Made by a program: the position numbers and the translations under genes
Shown here: positions 33,208-42,121 of the stretch, one piece after another
How the letters are laid out: each line of letters starts with the position of its first letter
How positions within the stretch are numbered: the stretch's first letter is position 1
Assembly: GCF_000312425.1 (NCBI RefSeq)
Contig: NZ_HE997181.1
Coordinates: 2,020,638-2,084,637, forward strand
Length of the DNA stretch: 64,000 bases
From: Reyranella massiliensis 521
Lineage (GTDB): Bacteria; Pseudomonadota; Alphaproteobacteria; Reyranellales; Reyranellaceae
Direction of reading: 5' to 3'
The notes under the pieces: generated by a model
What the model saw: only the letters and a program-made list of their open reading frames with translations
Told to the model about the DNA's origin: nothing
The model's database searches: none

Positions 33208-33867
33208 ATGACGGATTTCGCGCTCGCGCGACGCAATATGGTCGATGGCCAGCTCCGGCCTAATCGGGTCACCAATGCCGCGCTTCTTGCGGCCGTTGGC
33301 GAGCTGCCACGGGAGCGCTTCCTGCCCGATGCGTTGAAATCGGTCGCTTATGCCGACGACGATGTGCCGCTGGGCAGTGGCCGCTACATGATGGAGCCCA
33401 TGGTTCTGGCTCGCCTCATCCAGAGTCTGCAGCCGCAGCCTGAGGATAAGGCGTTGGTGGCGGCGTCAGGGCGAGGCTACGGCGCTGCGATCCTGGCCCG
33501 GCTGGTCGGTTCGGTCGTGGCTGTCGAGAATAACGCCGACCTGGCTGCCTCTGCTCAGCAGACTTTGCGTGACCTGAAGGTCACAAATATCCAGCTGGTT
33601 GCCGGACCGCCGGACCAGGGCGCCGCGGCTTCGGGCCCCTATGACGTCATCTTGATCGAAGGTGCCGTGCAGGAAGTTCCGCCCGCGATCACGGGCCAAT
33701 TGGCCGAAGGTGGCCGATTGGCAACGGTTTTGGCCGATCCGAGCGGCGCATTGGGCGTTGCCCAGCTTTTCGTGAAGCAGGGCGGCGTTACTTCGGGGCG
33801 TCCGCTCTTCGATGCCGGCACCCCGCTTTTGCCGGGCTTTACTCCGCCACCCAGGTTCACTTTCTAG
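33208..33867 (+). CDS. Protein-L-isoaspartate O-methyltransferase-like protein
   Basis: The 219-residue protein matches the PCMT family: it begins FALARRNMVDGQLRPNRVTN and contains PRERFLPDALKSVAYADDDV and the substrate-gate region ASGRGYGAAILARLVG. In true Pcm enzymes the SAM motif I is usually GTGSGYQAA; here it is AASGRGYGAA and the preceding E/D is replaced, so the methyltransferase activity may be changed. PCMT-like proteins of this type are regularly found just upstream of tolC in alphaproteobacteria. It is followed by tolC after 84 bases in the same direction. Confidence 0.8.
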   Translation: MTDFALARRNMVDGQLRPNRVTNAALLAAVGELPRERFLPDALKSVAYADDDVPLGSGRYMMEPMVLARLIQSLQPQPEDKALVAASGRGYGAAILARLVGSVVAVENNADLAASAQQTLRDLKVTNIQLVAGPPDQGAAASGPYDVILIEGAVQEVPPAITGQLAEGGRLATVLADPSGALGVAQLFVKQGGVTSGRPLFDAGTPLLPGFTPPPRFTF

Positions 33868-33951
33868 GCAGTCCGCCGGATTCCTGTATCGAACGGGACT
33901 ATCAAAACTCTTCAGGCCGATGTTAGGGTACTGGCCAGATATGAGGGGAGA

Positions 33952-35442
33952 ATGATGCGTATCCGGCCCAGGTTGAGGCACGCCCGCCGCGCGGTAGCGT
34001 GCGCCCTTGCCGTCGGGCTCGGTGGTGCGTCCAATGCGTGGTCGCAGAGCCTGATCGAGGCGCTTTCGACGACGTACAACAGCAATCCCGACCTGCTGGC
34101 GAGCCGGGCGATCCTGCGCCAGACCGACGAGACGCTGTCGCAGGCCGTCGCCAACTGGCGGCCCCGCGTGACGTTGAACGTCGAATTCAACAAGGTTCAG
34201 CAGGATTCCTACACGGCGCGCCCGGGCGTGGCGCCGACCTTCTACGACCTGAATGGCAAGTTCACGACATTGCAGGTCACTCAGCCAATCTTTCGCGGCG
34301 GCAAGACGGTCGCGGAGACCAAGCAGGCACAGGCCAACATCCAGGCCCAGCGGGCAGCCCTGGCCGACACCGAGCAGACGACGCTTCTATCCGCGGTGAC
34401 GTCCTATGCCGACCTGGTCCAGAACATCGGCATCGCCGATGCGCGCCGCAACAACGTGCGCGTCTTGGTCCAGCAGCTCGACGCGACGCGCGAACGTTTC
34501 CGGGTCGGCGAGCTCACGATCACAGACGTGTCGCAATCCGAGGCGCGTCTCGAGGCGGCGAAGGCCGACCTCGTCGCGGCAGAGACCAACGTCCGTATTT
34601 CCGAGGCAGCATTCCAACGGACGATCGGCAAGCGACCGGGCAAGCTCGGCGAAATCCCGCTGATCGGCGGGCTGCCGTCGTCGGAAGAGGAGGCGGTCAG
34701 CCTCGCAATGGACGCCGGCCCCCGGGCTGTCTCGGCTGCGTATCGCATAACGGCTGCAAATTATGGCGTGAACAACGCCGTTGGCGACCTGATGCCCCAG
34801 GTCAACCTCGTCGGCGCCCTGCAGCAGCAGTTCGACCTGCAGGTGCCCAACGACAAGTATTACACCTATGCCTTGCGCCTGCAGGCGACGATTCCGATCT
34901 TCCAGAACGGCAGCGAATGGTCGCGAATCCGTTCGGCCCGGGAGCTGGTGGCTCAGCGCCGTAACGAACTCGACAGCGCCCGCAGGGCCGTGGCGGAGAA
35001 TGTCATTCGCGCCTGGCGTCAGCTCGACTCGGCGCGTTCGCGCGTGACGTCCTACGAATCCCAGGTTCGAGCCAACGAAGTGGCCTTGAACGGCGTGCGG
35101 CAGGAAGCGCTGGTCGGTTCGCGCACCACGCTGGACGTGTTGAACGCCGAACAGGAACTTCTGAACGCTCAGGTGAACCTGATCCAGGCACGCCGCGACA
35201 CGCAGGTGTCCTACTATGGCGTGCTCGCCGGCATCGGCCGCCTGACGGCCCGCACTCTTGCGTTGCCTGTCGAGTACTACGACGAGGAGCGTTACTACAA
35301 AGACGTCGGTTCTCGGTGGATCGGCTGGGGCAGCAGCGGCGAATCGGGTACCGGCAACATTTTGCCATCGGCCAATCCTACGGGTGTGGCTGGCAGTGCG
35401 CCGCCACAGGGCTCACCACCGCGCTCAAATACGCCACGATGA
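33952..35442 (+). CDS. tolC: TolC-family outer-membrane channel protein
   Basis: The 496-residue protein has a signal peptide (VACALAVGLGGASNAWSQ) and two repeats of the outer-membrane efflux (OEP) domain. The first begins SLIEALSTTYNSNPDLLASR, the second ISLVGALQQ-like segment (VNLVGALQQQFDLQVPNDKY). The coiled-coil helices include QAQANIQAQRAALADTEQTT and TTLDVLNAEQELLNAQVNLI. It forms the trimeric outer-membrane exit duct of type I secretion and RND efflux systems. The last residues are a low-complexity tail (PPQGSPPRSNTPR). Its stop overlaps the popZ start (ATGA). Confidence 0.93.
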   Translation: MMRIRPRLRHARRAVACALAVGLGGASNAWSQSLIEALSTTYNSNPDLLASRAILRQTDETLSQAVANWRPRVTLNVEFNKVQQDSYTARPGVAPTFYDLNGKFTTLQVTQPIFRGGKTVAETKQAQANIQAQRAALADTEQTTLLSAVTSYADLVQNIGIADARRNNVRVLVQQLDATRERFRVGELTITDVSQSEARLEAAKADLVAAETNVRISEAAFQRTIGKRPGKLGEIPLIGGLPSSEEEAVSLAMDAGPRAVSAAYRITAANYGVNNAVGDLMPQVNLVGALQQQFDLQVPNDKYYTYALRLQATIPIFQNGSEWSRIRSARELVAQRRNELDSARRAVAENVIRAWRQLDSARSRVTSYESQVRANEVALNGVRQEALVGSRTTLDVLNAEQELLNAQVNLIQARRDTQVSYYGVLAGIGRLTARTLALPVEYYDEERYYKDVGSRWIGWGSSGESGTGNILPSANPTGVAGSAPPQGSPPRSNTPR

Positions 35443-36008
35443 GCGCCGCAAAGAACCCCAGCAACGATCCCTCGATGGACGACATCCTGGCGTCCATTCG
35501 CAAGATTATTTCCGACGACGAAGCGCGCGCACAGATTTCCGGACAGAAAATGGGGACGCCGCCGCATTCGCCCAGCGTCGCGCCAGTGCCCCGTCAGTCG
35601 CCGCCGCACGACGACGTGTTGCTGCTGACGGACCTCGTCGAGGAGCCCACCAAGAGGCAGGAAACCTCGTCCGGTGCCCCGCCGAGCCCACCGCGTATAG
35701 ATCCAGTCAAGGCCGCAGATATGCCACAGCCGTCTGTCGAAGGGCCCTCCGATGGCTCGCTGGTCGGGCCGGGAGTCGCCGGCGTTGCGACCACCGCCTT
35801 TGCCCGCCTGAACCAGGCCGTGCAGGATAGCGTTCCGCCGCCCGCGGCGCCTGAGCCTGGCCCCGAACTCGGCGATGGCAGCAAGACCATCGAGGATCTG
35901 GTCAAGGAAATGCTGCGGCCGATGCTGAAGGAATGGCTCGACAAGAATCTGCCGCCGATGGTCGAGCGCTATGTTGAACGCGAAATTTCCCGGCTGACAC
36001 GCCGCTGA
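35439..36008 (+). CDS. popZ: PopZ-like polar organising protein (DUF2497)
   Basis: The 189-residue protein has the PopZ layout: a short conserved N-terminal helix, SMDDILASIRKIISDDEARA (about residues 13-32), a long Pro-rich disordered middle (about 40-145), and a C-terminal three-helix assembly region, TIEDLVKEMLRPMLKEWLDK, followed by NLPPMVERYVEREISRL. PopZ forms polar microdomains that bind ParB and cell-cycle regulators in Caulobacter. The start overlaps the tolC stop by ATGA, so the two are co-expressed. A strong terminator follows. Confidence 0.9.
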   Translation: MSAAKNPSNDPSMDDILASIRKIISDDEARAQISGQKMGTPPHSPSVAPVPRQSPPHDDVLLLTDLVEEPTKRQETSSGAPPSPPRIDPVKAADMPQPSVEGPSDGSLVGPGVAGVATTAFARLNQAVQDSVPPPAAPEPGPELGDGSKTIEDLVKEMLRPMLKEWLDKNLPPMVERYVEREISRLTRR

Positions 36009-36031
36009 CCCCAGGCGCCACCCGTCAATTG

Positions 36032-36063
36032 AACGCCACGGCGCCGCGACCGTGGCGTTTTTC
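36032..36063 (+). terminator. Rho-independent terminator after popZ
   Basis: A ten-base stem, AACGCCACGG with CCGTGGCGTT, surrounds an eight-base loop and runs into TTTTT. It ends 17 bases before the valS start codon and closes the PCMT-tolC-popZ transcript. Confidence 0.85.
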
Positions 36064-36079
36064 GTTATAAGGCAAAGAG

Positions 36080-38758
36080 ATGCTCGACAAGACCTACGAC
36101 CCCAAGGAGATCGAAGCCCGCCGCTACCCCGAATGGGAGCAGGCCGGAGCTTTCCGCGCCCATCCGGAATCGCCGAAGCAGCCCTACTGCATCGTGATCC
36201 CGCCGCCGAACGTGACGGGCAGCCTGCACATGGGGCATGCGCTCGATAACACCCTGCAGGATGTGCTCATCCGCTGGCGCCGCATGAAGGGCGACGACGT
36301 GCTGTGGCAGCCCGGCACCGACCATGCCGGCATCGCGACCCAGATGGTCGTGGTCCGCAACCTCGAACAGGAAGGCATCGGCCTTGCTGTCGAAGGGGCC
36401 GCCAAGGCGGACGCCAACAAGACGCTGCTCAATCGCGAGCAGTTCCTGGCCAAGGTCTGGGAATGGAAGGCCTATTCCGGCGGCACGATCACCAGCCAGC
36501 TCCGGCGGCTCGGCGCGTCGTGCGACTGGAGCCGCGAACGCTTCACCATGGACGAAGGCCTGTCGCGTGCCGTCCTCAAGGTGTTCGTCGATCTCTACAA
36601 GGCGGGTCTGATCTACAAGGACAACCGCCTGGTCAACTGGGACCCCAAGATGCTGACGGCGATCTCCGACCTCGAGGTCGAATCGCGCGAGGTCAAGGGG
36701 CATCTCTGGTACTTCAAGTATCCAGTCGAAGGCAGCGACGAGCATATCGTCGTGGCCACGACGCGGCCCGAGACGATGCTGGGCGATACCGGCATTGCCG
36801 TGCATCCCGACGATCCCAAATGGAAACACCTGATCGGCAAGCACGCGATCCTGCCGCTGGTCGGGCGACGGATCGCCATCGTGGCCGATGAATATTCCGA
36901 TCCGGAGAAGGGATCGGGGGCGGTGAAGATCACCCCGGCGCACGACTTCAACGATTTCGAGGTCGGCCGCCGCCATCAGCTCGAAGCCATCAACATCTTC
37001 GACAAGTTCGCGCGCGTGAACGAGAACGCGCCGGAGAAGTATCGCGGTCTCGATCGCTTCGACGCCCGCAAGAAGATCGTGGCCGAAATGGAAGAACTGG
37101 GGCTGGTCGAGAAGATCGAGCCGCACACCCATGCCGTGCCCTATGGCGACCGTGGCGGCGTGCCGGTCGAACCCTATCTCACCGAGCAATGGTATGCCGA
37201 CGCCAAGAAGCTCGCCGAGGCGCCGATTGCGGCGGCACGCGACGGCCGCGTGAAGTTCGTGCCCGAGCGTGGCCGCGACGACTTCTTCCGGTGGATGGAG
37301 AACATTGAGCCTTGGTGCGTGTCGCGCCAGCTCTGGTGGGGCCATCAGATTCCGGCCTGGTATGGGCCGGACAAGAAAGTGTTCGTGGCGCTGTCGGAGG
37401 AGGAGGCCAAGGCCGAGGCCCGCGCGCACTACGGCAAGGATGTTGCCCTGGAGCGCGATCCCGACGTGCTCGACACCTGGTTCAGCTCCGCCCTGTGGCC
37501 GTTCTCGACCCTGGGCTGGCCGGACAAGACGCCGGAGCTTGCCAAATACTATCCGACCAGCGTGCTCGTCACCGGCTGGGACATCCTGTTCTTCTGGGTC
37601 GCCCGCATGATGATGATGGGCATGCAGTTCATGGACGATGTGCCATTCGGCACGGTCTACCTGCATGGCCTCGTGACGGACGAGAAGGGCCAAAAGATGT
37701 CGAAGTCCAAGGGGAATGTGATCGATCCCCTGGAGCTGATCGACAAGTATGGCGCCGATGCGCTGCGTTTCACCATGACGTCGCTCGCCGCTTCGCAGGC
37801 AGGCCGTCTGCGCCTGGCAACGTCGCGGGTCGAGGGCTCGCGCAACTTCGCGACCAAGCTCTGGAACGCCACGCGCTTTGCCGAGATGAACGGCGCGGCA
37901 CTGCCCGAGGACTTCGATCCGGCTTCGGCGAAGCTTACGGTCAACAAGTGGATGCTGGGCGAACTGGCTCGCGCCAATCTCGCCATCGACAAGGCGCTGA
38001 CGGAATTCCGGCTGAACGAAGCGGCCAACACGCTTTACGAATTCATCTGGGGCGTTGTCTGCGATTGGTATGTCGAGCTGACCAAGCCGATTCTGCAGGG
38101 CGTCGACGGACCCGAGAAGGACGAGACCCGGGCGGTTACGGCCTTCGTGCTGCGTGAGACTGTGAAGCTGCTGCATCCCGTGATGCCGTTTATCACTGAG
38201 GAGCTGTGGGATAAGCTCGGCCATCGTGCCCGTCACGGCGCGCTGATCGGCCAGCCCTGGCCCGCGCCGACCGCTATCGATGCGGCGTCCGATGCCGAGA
38301 TGGGGTGGCTGGTGAAGCTGATCCAGGATATCCGCTCGGCGCGAGCCGAACTCAACGTCCCGGCCGGAGCCAAGCTGAAGTTGTTGGTGATCGGCGCCAA
38401 CGACACGACCAAGGGCCGTCTAGAGACCCACCGCGCCGCCATCGAGCGGCTGGCACGCATCGAGGGCGTCGAGGCCGCGGCATCGGCGCCAAAGGCGTCG
38501 CTGCAGATCGTTGTTGGCGAGGCGACCTACGCGCTGCCGGTGGGCGAGGTGATCGACCTCAAGGCCGAAAGCGCGCGTCTTCAAAAGGAAATCAAGAAGC
38601 TGGCCGACGAGGTCGGCAAGATCGACTCCAAGCTCGGCAACGCGGCCTTCGTGTCGCGTGCGCCGGAGGAGGTCGTCGAGGAGCAGCGCGAACGCCGCAC
38701 CCAGGCCGAGCAGACCCGCGCTCGGTTGAGCGCGGCGCTGGAGCGGTTGAGCAGCTGA
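36080..38758 (+). CDS. valS: Valyl-tRNA synthetase
   Basis: The 892-residue class I synthetase charges tRNA-Val. The HIGH-type motif is PPPNVTGSLHMGHALDNTLQ (about residues 40-59) and the KMSKS loop is KGQKMSKSKGNVIDP (about 530-545). The CP1 editing domain is present between them. The C-terminal coiled-coil arm is seen in SARLQKEIKKLADEVGKIDS. Length is normal. It begins 17 bases after the terminator of the previous transcript, with no long leader, so its promoter must overlap the popZ terminator region. Confidence 0.98.
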   Translation: MLDKTYDPKEIEARRYPEWEQAGAFRAHPESPKQPYCIVIPPPNVTGSLHMGHALDNTLQDVLIRWRRMKGDDVLWQPGTDHAGIATQMVVVRNLEQEGIGLAVEGAAKADANKTLLNREQFLAKVWEWKAYSGGTITSQLRRLGASCDWSRERFTMDEGLSRAVLKVFVDLYKAGLIYKDNRLVNWDPKMLTAISDLEVESREVKGHLWYFKYPVEGSDEHIVVATTRPETMLGDTGIAVHPDDPKWKHLIGKHAILPLVGRRIAIVADEYSDPEKGSGAVKITPAHDFNDFEVGRRHQLEAINIFDKFARVNENAPEKYRGLDRFDARKKIVAEMEELGLVEKIEPHTHAVPYGDRGGVPVEPYLTEQWYADAKKLAEAPIAAARDGRVKFVPERGRDDFFRWMENIEPWCVSRQLWWGHQIPAWYGPDKKVFVALSEEEAKAEARAHYGKDVALERDPDVLDTWFSSALWPFSTLGWPDKTPELAKYYPTSVLVTGWDILFFWVARMMMMGMQFMDDVPFGTVYLHGLVTDEKGQKMSKSKGNVIDPLELIDKYGADALRFTMTSLAASQAGRLRLATSRVEGSRNFATKLWNATRFAEMNGAALPEDFDPASAKLTVNKWMLGELARANLAIDKALTEFRLNEAANTLYEFIWGVVCDWYVELTKPILQGVDGPEKDETRAVTAFVLRETVKLLHPVMPFITEELWDKLGHRARHGALIGQPWPAPTAIDAASDAEMGWLVKLIQDIRSARAELNVPAGAKLKLLVIGANDTTKGRLETHRAAIERLARIEGVEAAASAPKASLQIVVGEATYALPVGEVIDLKAESARLQKEIKKLADEVGKIDSKLGNAAFVSRAPEEVVEEQRERRTQAEQTRARLSAALERLSS

Positions 38759-38787
38759 GAGAAGCCTGCGTTGCCATGGGAGGCGGC

Positions 38788-39546
38788 TCAGGTCGCCGCC
38801 CACCGCCTGTCGCGACGCAATGGTGAGTTTTCTGGCAGGAACAGCAGGTCGAGCTGGGCAGTTGCGCCATCGAGTGGCCGGCGTGCCATGCCGACGACGT
38901 CGGCCACTGCAAAGCCGTAGCCATGCATGAAGTGCACGATGTCGTGGACTTCCGGCCCTCCCTTGAGGCTGGCGATGGTGCTGGTCTCGACGATGAGGGC
39001 GTCGATGCTGTCGAGCCGCCCGGTCATCCCTTCGAGCACCATCAGCTCAGCCCCCTGGACATCGATCTTGCACAGCGACGGTCGGTCGATTTCGCCGATC
39101 AGCGAGTCGAAACGCCGCATCGGCACGCGGTCGTAGCGCAGGACTTCGCGCTCGCTGACATCCTCCAGCAGGGTGGCTCCCTGGATGTCCGGCCGAATCT
39201 CGATATCAACGCTGCCATCGTGATGGCCCAGGGCCATGTGATGAACCTCGCACCGGAGTTGCTGTTCGAGCAGCCGCATGTAGTGGAGTGACTCTCGCGT
39301 CGGATCGATCAGGTGATAATAGGCGTCGGGGAAGGCGCGATAGAGATCGTAGGTCCCGTAGGCAACGCCGATGTCGAACACTGTATTGGGACGAAACTCG
39401 TAACGTTCGAGAACACGGAAGGACTGTTGCCACGACGGTACCGGGGCTCGTCCTGGAAGATAGACGTTGTAGGGGCGCAGGAAGTCCTTGATGCGCGAGA
39501 TCAGGCCGATCTTCTTCATGCGCATGAGGTTCGACGCGTTGGTCAT
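38788..39546 (-). CDS. FkbM-family SAM-dependent methyltransferase
   Basis: The 252-residue protein has an FkbM methyltransferase domain: a SAM motif, NTVFDIGVAYGTYDLYRAFP, followed by YYHLIDPTRESLHYMRLLEQ, the catalytic region LCKIDVQGAELMVLEGM, and DALIVETSTIASLKGG. Members O-methylate sugars or polyketides in surface glycans and natural products. The acceptor is unknown and no glycan cluster is adjacent. It converges on valS, and the 186 bases upstream, before the PhyH gene, hold nothing I recognise. Confidence 0.86.
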   Translation of the reverse strand: MTNASNLMRMKKIGLISRIKDFLRPYNVYLPGRAPVPSWQQSFRVLERYEFRPNTVFDIGVAYGTYDLYRAFPDAYYHLIDPTRESLHYMRLLEQQLRCEVHHMALGHHDGSVDIEIRPDIQGATLLEDVSEREVLRYDRVPMRRFDSLIGEIDRPSLCKIDVQGAELMVLEGMTGRLDSIDALIVETSTIASLKGGPEVHDIVHFMHGYGFAVADVVGMARRPLDGATAQLDLLFLPENSPLRRDRRWAAT

Positions 39547-39732
39547 TTCGCTGCTCGCCTCGTGGCTGGAGTTGATGGGAGATCAATCCAGCAAGCACAC
39601 CACGAGGTCGTCGCTGCTGTGAACCTTCGCCGTGTGACCTATCGGTGGCCAGCCGACGAGGGTGCGGCACAATGCCAAACTACCGGTCTGTCTTCGGTGG
39701 CGATCAGGCAAGCAGATAGTCGGTTCGGCCAG

Positions 39733-40566
39733 CTATGACGCTTTCCGCAGGTCCGGTACGTACGGCTTGCTGGTGAAGTGTTCCTGGCCGTCGCCGCGCG
39801 CAAAGCGCAGGCCGGCGCGGCGGATGGCTTCGTCGTCCACCGCGTCAAGCGGCACGAAGTAGCGGTCGTCGGCCCGGGTGATCGTATCGTTGTCGACCCT
39901 GTTGTAGCAGATCAGCAGGGTCCAGCGCCGGTTGGCCGAGCGGTTGGCGTCCGAACGGTGGATCGCGTTGCAATGGAAGATCAGCGCATCGCCGGCTTCC
40001 AGCTCGCAATACTCGATCGGGCATTTTTCGAGGATATGCGGCATACGCTTGGGATCGACCTCGTTCTGGGTCGGTGACAGCGGCGTATGGTCGATGCGGC
40101 CGAGCTTGTGCGAGCCGGTCGCGATCTGAAGGCAACCATTCTCGCGCTTGGTGCGGTCGAGGCCGATCATGATCGAGAGCATGTCGGGCCTGAGACAGCC
40201 ATTATAGTACCAGTAGCCGTAATCCTGGTGCCATTCCCAGGCGCCGCCGACTTCGGGTTCCTTGGCCGTGAGCTTCGACTGGAAATGATAGACCGGCCCG
40301 CCTAACAGGGCAGCGGATGTATCGACCATGCGGTGGGTGCGGGCGGCGAGGCCATAGACGCTGTCGCCGGCCCGGTTCCACAAGGCAATGCGCGTCGAAC
40401 GGCCTTCGCTGTCGCGACGATCGAGAATGCTGTCGCGTACGGCAGGGTCTTCTTCCATCGCGCGCGTCAGCAGCTTCACCTCGTCCGGCGCAAACAGGCC
40501 GCGCGCGTAGGTGAAGCCCTTCTCGTTGTACTCGGCGACCTGCGCCGCGTTCAGGACGTTCGGCAT
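39733..40566 (-). CDS. Phytanoyl-CoA dioxygenase (PhyH) family protein
   Basis: The 277-residue protein is an Fe(II)/2-oxoglutarate oxygenase of the PhyH family. The facial triad is visible as WEWHQDYGYW (HxD) and the distal His in FHCNAIHRSDANRSANRRW. FRGLFAPDEVKLL-like text (TYARGLFAPDEVKLLTRAME) opens the domain. PhyH hydroxylates the alpha carbon of branched acyl-CoAs, but relatives act on many small molecules. It lies seven bases downstream of the thiolase-like gene and near a CoA transferase on the same strand, so a CoA-linked substrate is plausible. Confidence 0.87.
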   Translation of the reverse strand: MPNVLNAAQVAEYNEKGFTYARGLFAPDEVKLLTRAMEEDPAVRDSILDRRDSEGRSTRIALWNRAGDSVYGLAARTHRMVDTSAALLGGPVYHFQSKLTAKEPEVGGAWEWHQDYGYWYYNGCLRPDMLSIMIGLDRTKRENGCLQIATGSHKLGRIDHTPLSPTQNEVDPKRMPHILEKCPIEYCELEAGDALIFHCNAIHRSDANRSANRRWTLLICYNRVDNDTITRADDRYFVPLDAVDDEAIRRAGLRFARGDGQEHFTSKPYVPDLRKAS

Positions 40567-40573
40567 GGTTTCC

Positions 40574-42121
40574 TCACAACGGGCGGAAGACGTTCCGACC
40601 GCCCGATTCACTGATCGTGACTTTACGCCCAAGCTGCTCCTTCGTCAGCATGTCGGCAACGATGGCCGGTTCGTCCGGCGTCATGGCGACGAAGCGATCG
40701 CCCGAAGCATCGAGGCGCCCGAGAATATAGCCCCGCTCCGGCGCTTCCTTGCCGTAGGTGACGCAATAGGTCTCGATGGTGCCGGTGCCGCTCGGCTTGG
40801 TGTCGACCTTCCGCTTCGGGCCGGCATCGAGTTCCGCCTGGAACTTCTTCGGATCCTGGCGCTGCCACGAGCCTTTCGTCGGTTCTGTCGAGTAGAGGCC
40901 TGCCGAATGCTTGGTGAGGTAGTTGCCATTGGCCGTTACCATGCCGAAGGAGCCGGGCTTGCGGCGCACGACGTTCAGCATCTCGGCGATCGAGTGCGTG
41001 ACGTAGTTGTTGCCGGGACCGCCGAAGAAGGGGAGGCCGCCGGTGACGCTGATCGGCCGCTTGTCGTCTTCGGGAATGCCGATCTCCTTCATCGCCACCT
41101 CGACGGCCGAGGGGAAGCAGCTATAGAGATCGAACGCGTCGATATCGGCCACCTTCTTGCCCGCCATGTCGAGCGCGATGCGGGCACAGCCGCGGATCGC
41201 GGGCGAAGCGTCGAGCTGGTCGCGTTCCGAGACGACCCAGGTGTCGGTACCGTCGGCGCAACCATGCAGGAACACCCAGCGATCCTGCGGGATGCCCCAT
41301 TCGCGAGCCTTCTCGACCGACGTGACCAGCACCGCCGCCGCCTGATCGATGATGGCATTGGCGTTCATCAGGCGCGGGTAGGGGAAGCAGATCCAGCGAT
41401 TGTCGTCGGAGATCGTCGACAGGGCTTCGGCGCTATAGCCCTCGCGACGCGTCGCCAGAGGATTGGCCCTGGCCACCGCAGCGAGGCGCTCGAAAAGGCG
41501 GCCCATCGCCTTCATGTGGCTGTCGACGTCGCGCTTCAGTCCGCCGCGGATGGCATTCTCCAGCAGCGGATAGAAATGGATCGCGGCCCGCAGCTCATGG
41601 CGCGCTTCTTCTTCGCTGAAGCCGAAGCGGGAATCGCCGACGCGTGTCGGCTCGCCACCACCTGGATCTTCGTTCCAGTCGATCTTCATGTCGGCACGGC
41701 GCGCGTTCTGGGTGCTGCGCAGCAGCTCGGCGCCGCAGACCAGTGCCAGGTCGGTTTCCCCGCGCGCGATCTCCTCAGCGAAGCGGTTGACGAGGTATTG
41801 GGGCATGTTGCCCCCGGAGTGACTGTAGAGGAGCTGCCGAGGGGTGGCCCCCAGCCGGTTGGCCACGCTCTTTGGCGGATTGCTCGAGCGGCCATAGGGC
41901 GAGGCAAAGCGCGGGCTGATGTCGGAGAAGAACTCCATCACGGCCAGCGCGTCGACCTTGCGGCCGAGCGCATCGGCGCCGATTGCCGCGCCAGTATCAG
42001 CAAGGGCTGCCTTCGCCACTTCGGCGGAGAAGGCGACGCGGGAGCGCTCGCTCGACGGCTTGCCGGTCGTGTCGGTCAGCTGGCCGGCGCCGACCAGAAT
42101 GGGGGTACGCGGATCGATCAT
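40574..42121 (-). CDS. Thiolase-like protein with extra C-terminal domain (TLP1 type)
   Basis: The 515-residue protein has a thiolase fold but is annotated in relatives as acetyl-CoA acetyltransferase. The nucleophilic Cys position reads YSHSGGNMPQ (about 99-108), with no Cys; the usual GHP block is GGLPFFGGPGNNYVTHSI, and the late Cys is absent (MVTANGNY). The C-terminal 80 residues (from about GTIETYCVTYGKE) resemble the extra beta-barrel domain of mycobacterial thiolase-like protein type 1, which binds CoA but lacks classical thiolase activity. The function is therefore open. It lies between a CoA transferase and a PhyH oxygenase on the same strand. Confidence 0.82.
   Translation of the reverse strand: MIDPRTPILVGAGQLTDTTGKPSSERSRVAFSAEVAKAALADTGAAIGADALGRKVDALAVMEFFSDISPRFASPYGRSSNPPKSVANRLGATPRQLLYSHSGGNMPQYLVNRFAEEIARGETDLALVCGAELLRSTQNARRADMKIDWNEDPGGGEPTRVGDSRFGFSEEEARHELRAAIHFYPLLENAIRGGLKRDVDSHMKAMGRLFERLAAVARANPLATRREGYSAEALSTISDDNRWICFPYPRLMNANAIIDQAAAVLVTSVEKAREWGIPQDRWVFLHGCADGTDTWVVSERDQLDASPAIRGCARIALDMAGKKVADIDAFDLYSCFPSAVEVAMKEIGIPEDDKRPISVTGGLPFFGGPGNNYVTHSIAEMLNVVRRKPGSFGMVTANGNYLTKHSAGLYSTEPTKGSWQRQDPKKFQAELDAGPKRKVDTKPSGTGTIETYCVTYGKEAPERGYILGRLDASGDRFVAMTPDEPAIVADMLTKEQLGRKVTISESGGRNVFRPL

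Noticed and set aside
36065..38236. Open minus-strand frame of 723 codons opposite valS
   Set aside because: The plus strand is an unmistakable valyl-tRNA synthetase. The opposite frame is an antisense shadow.
39547..39732. Gap between the FkbM and PhyH genes, examined for small genes or RNAs
   Set aside because: Short frames on both strands lack ribosome sites and coding character, and no RNA fold or repeat stands out.
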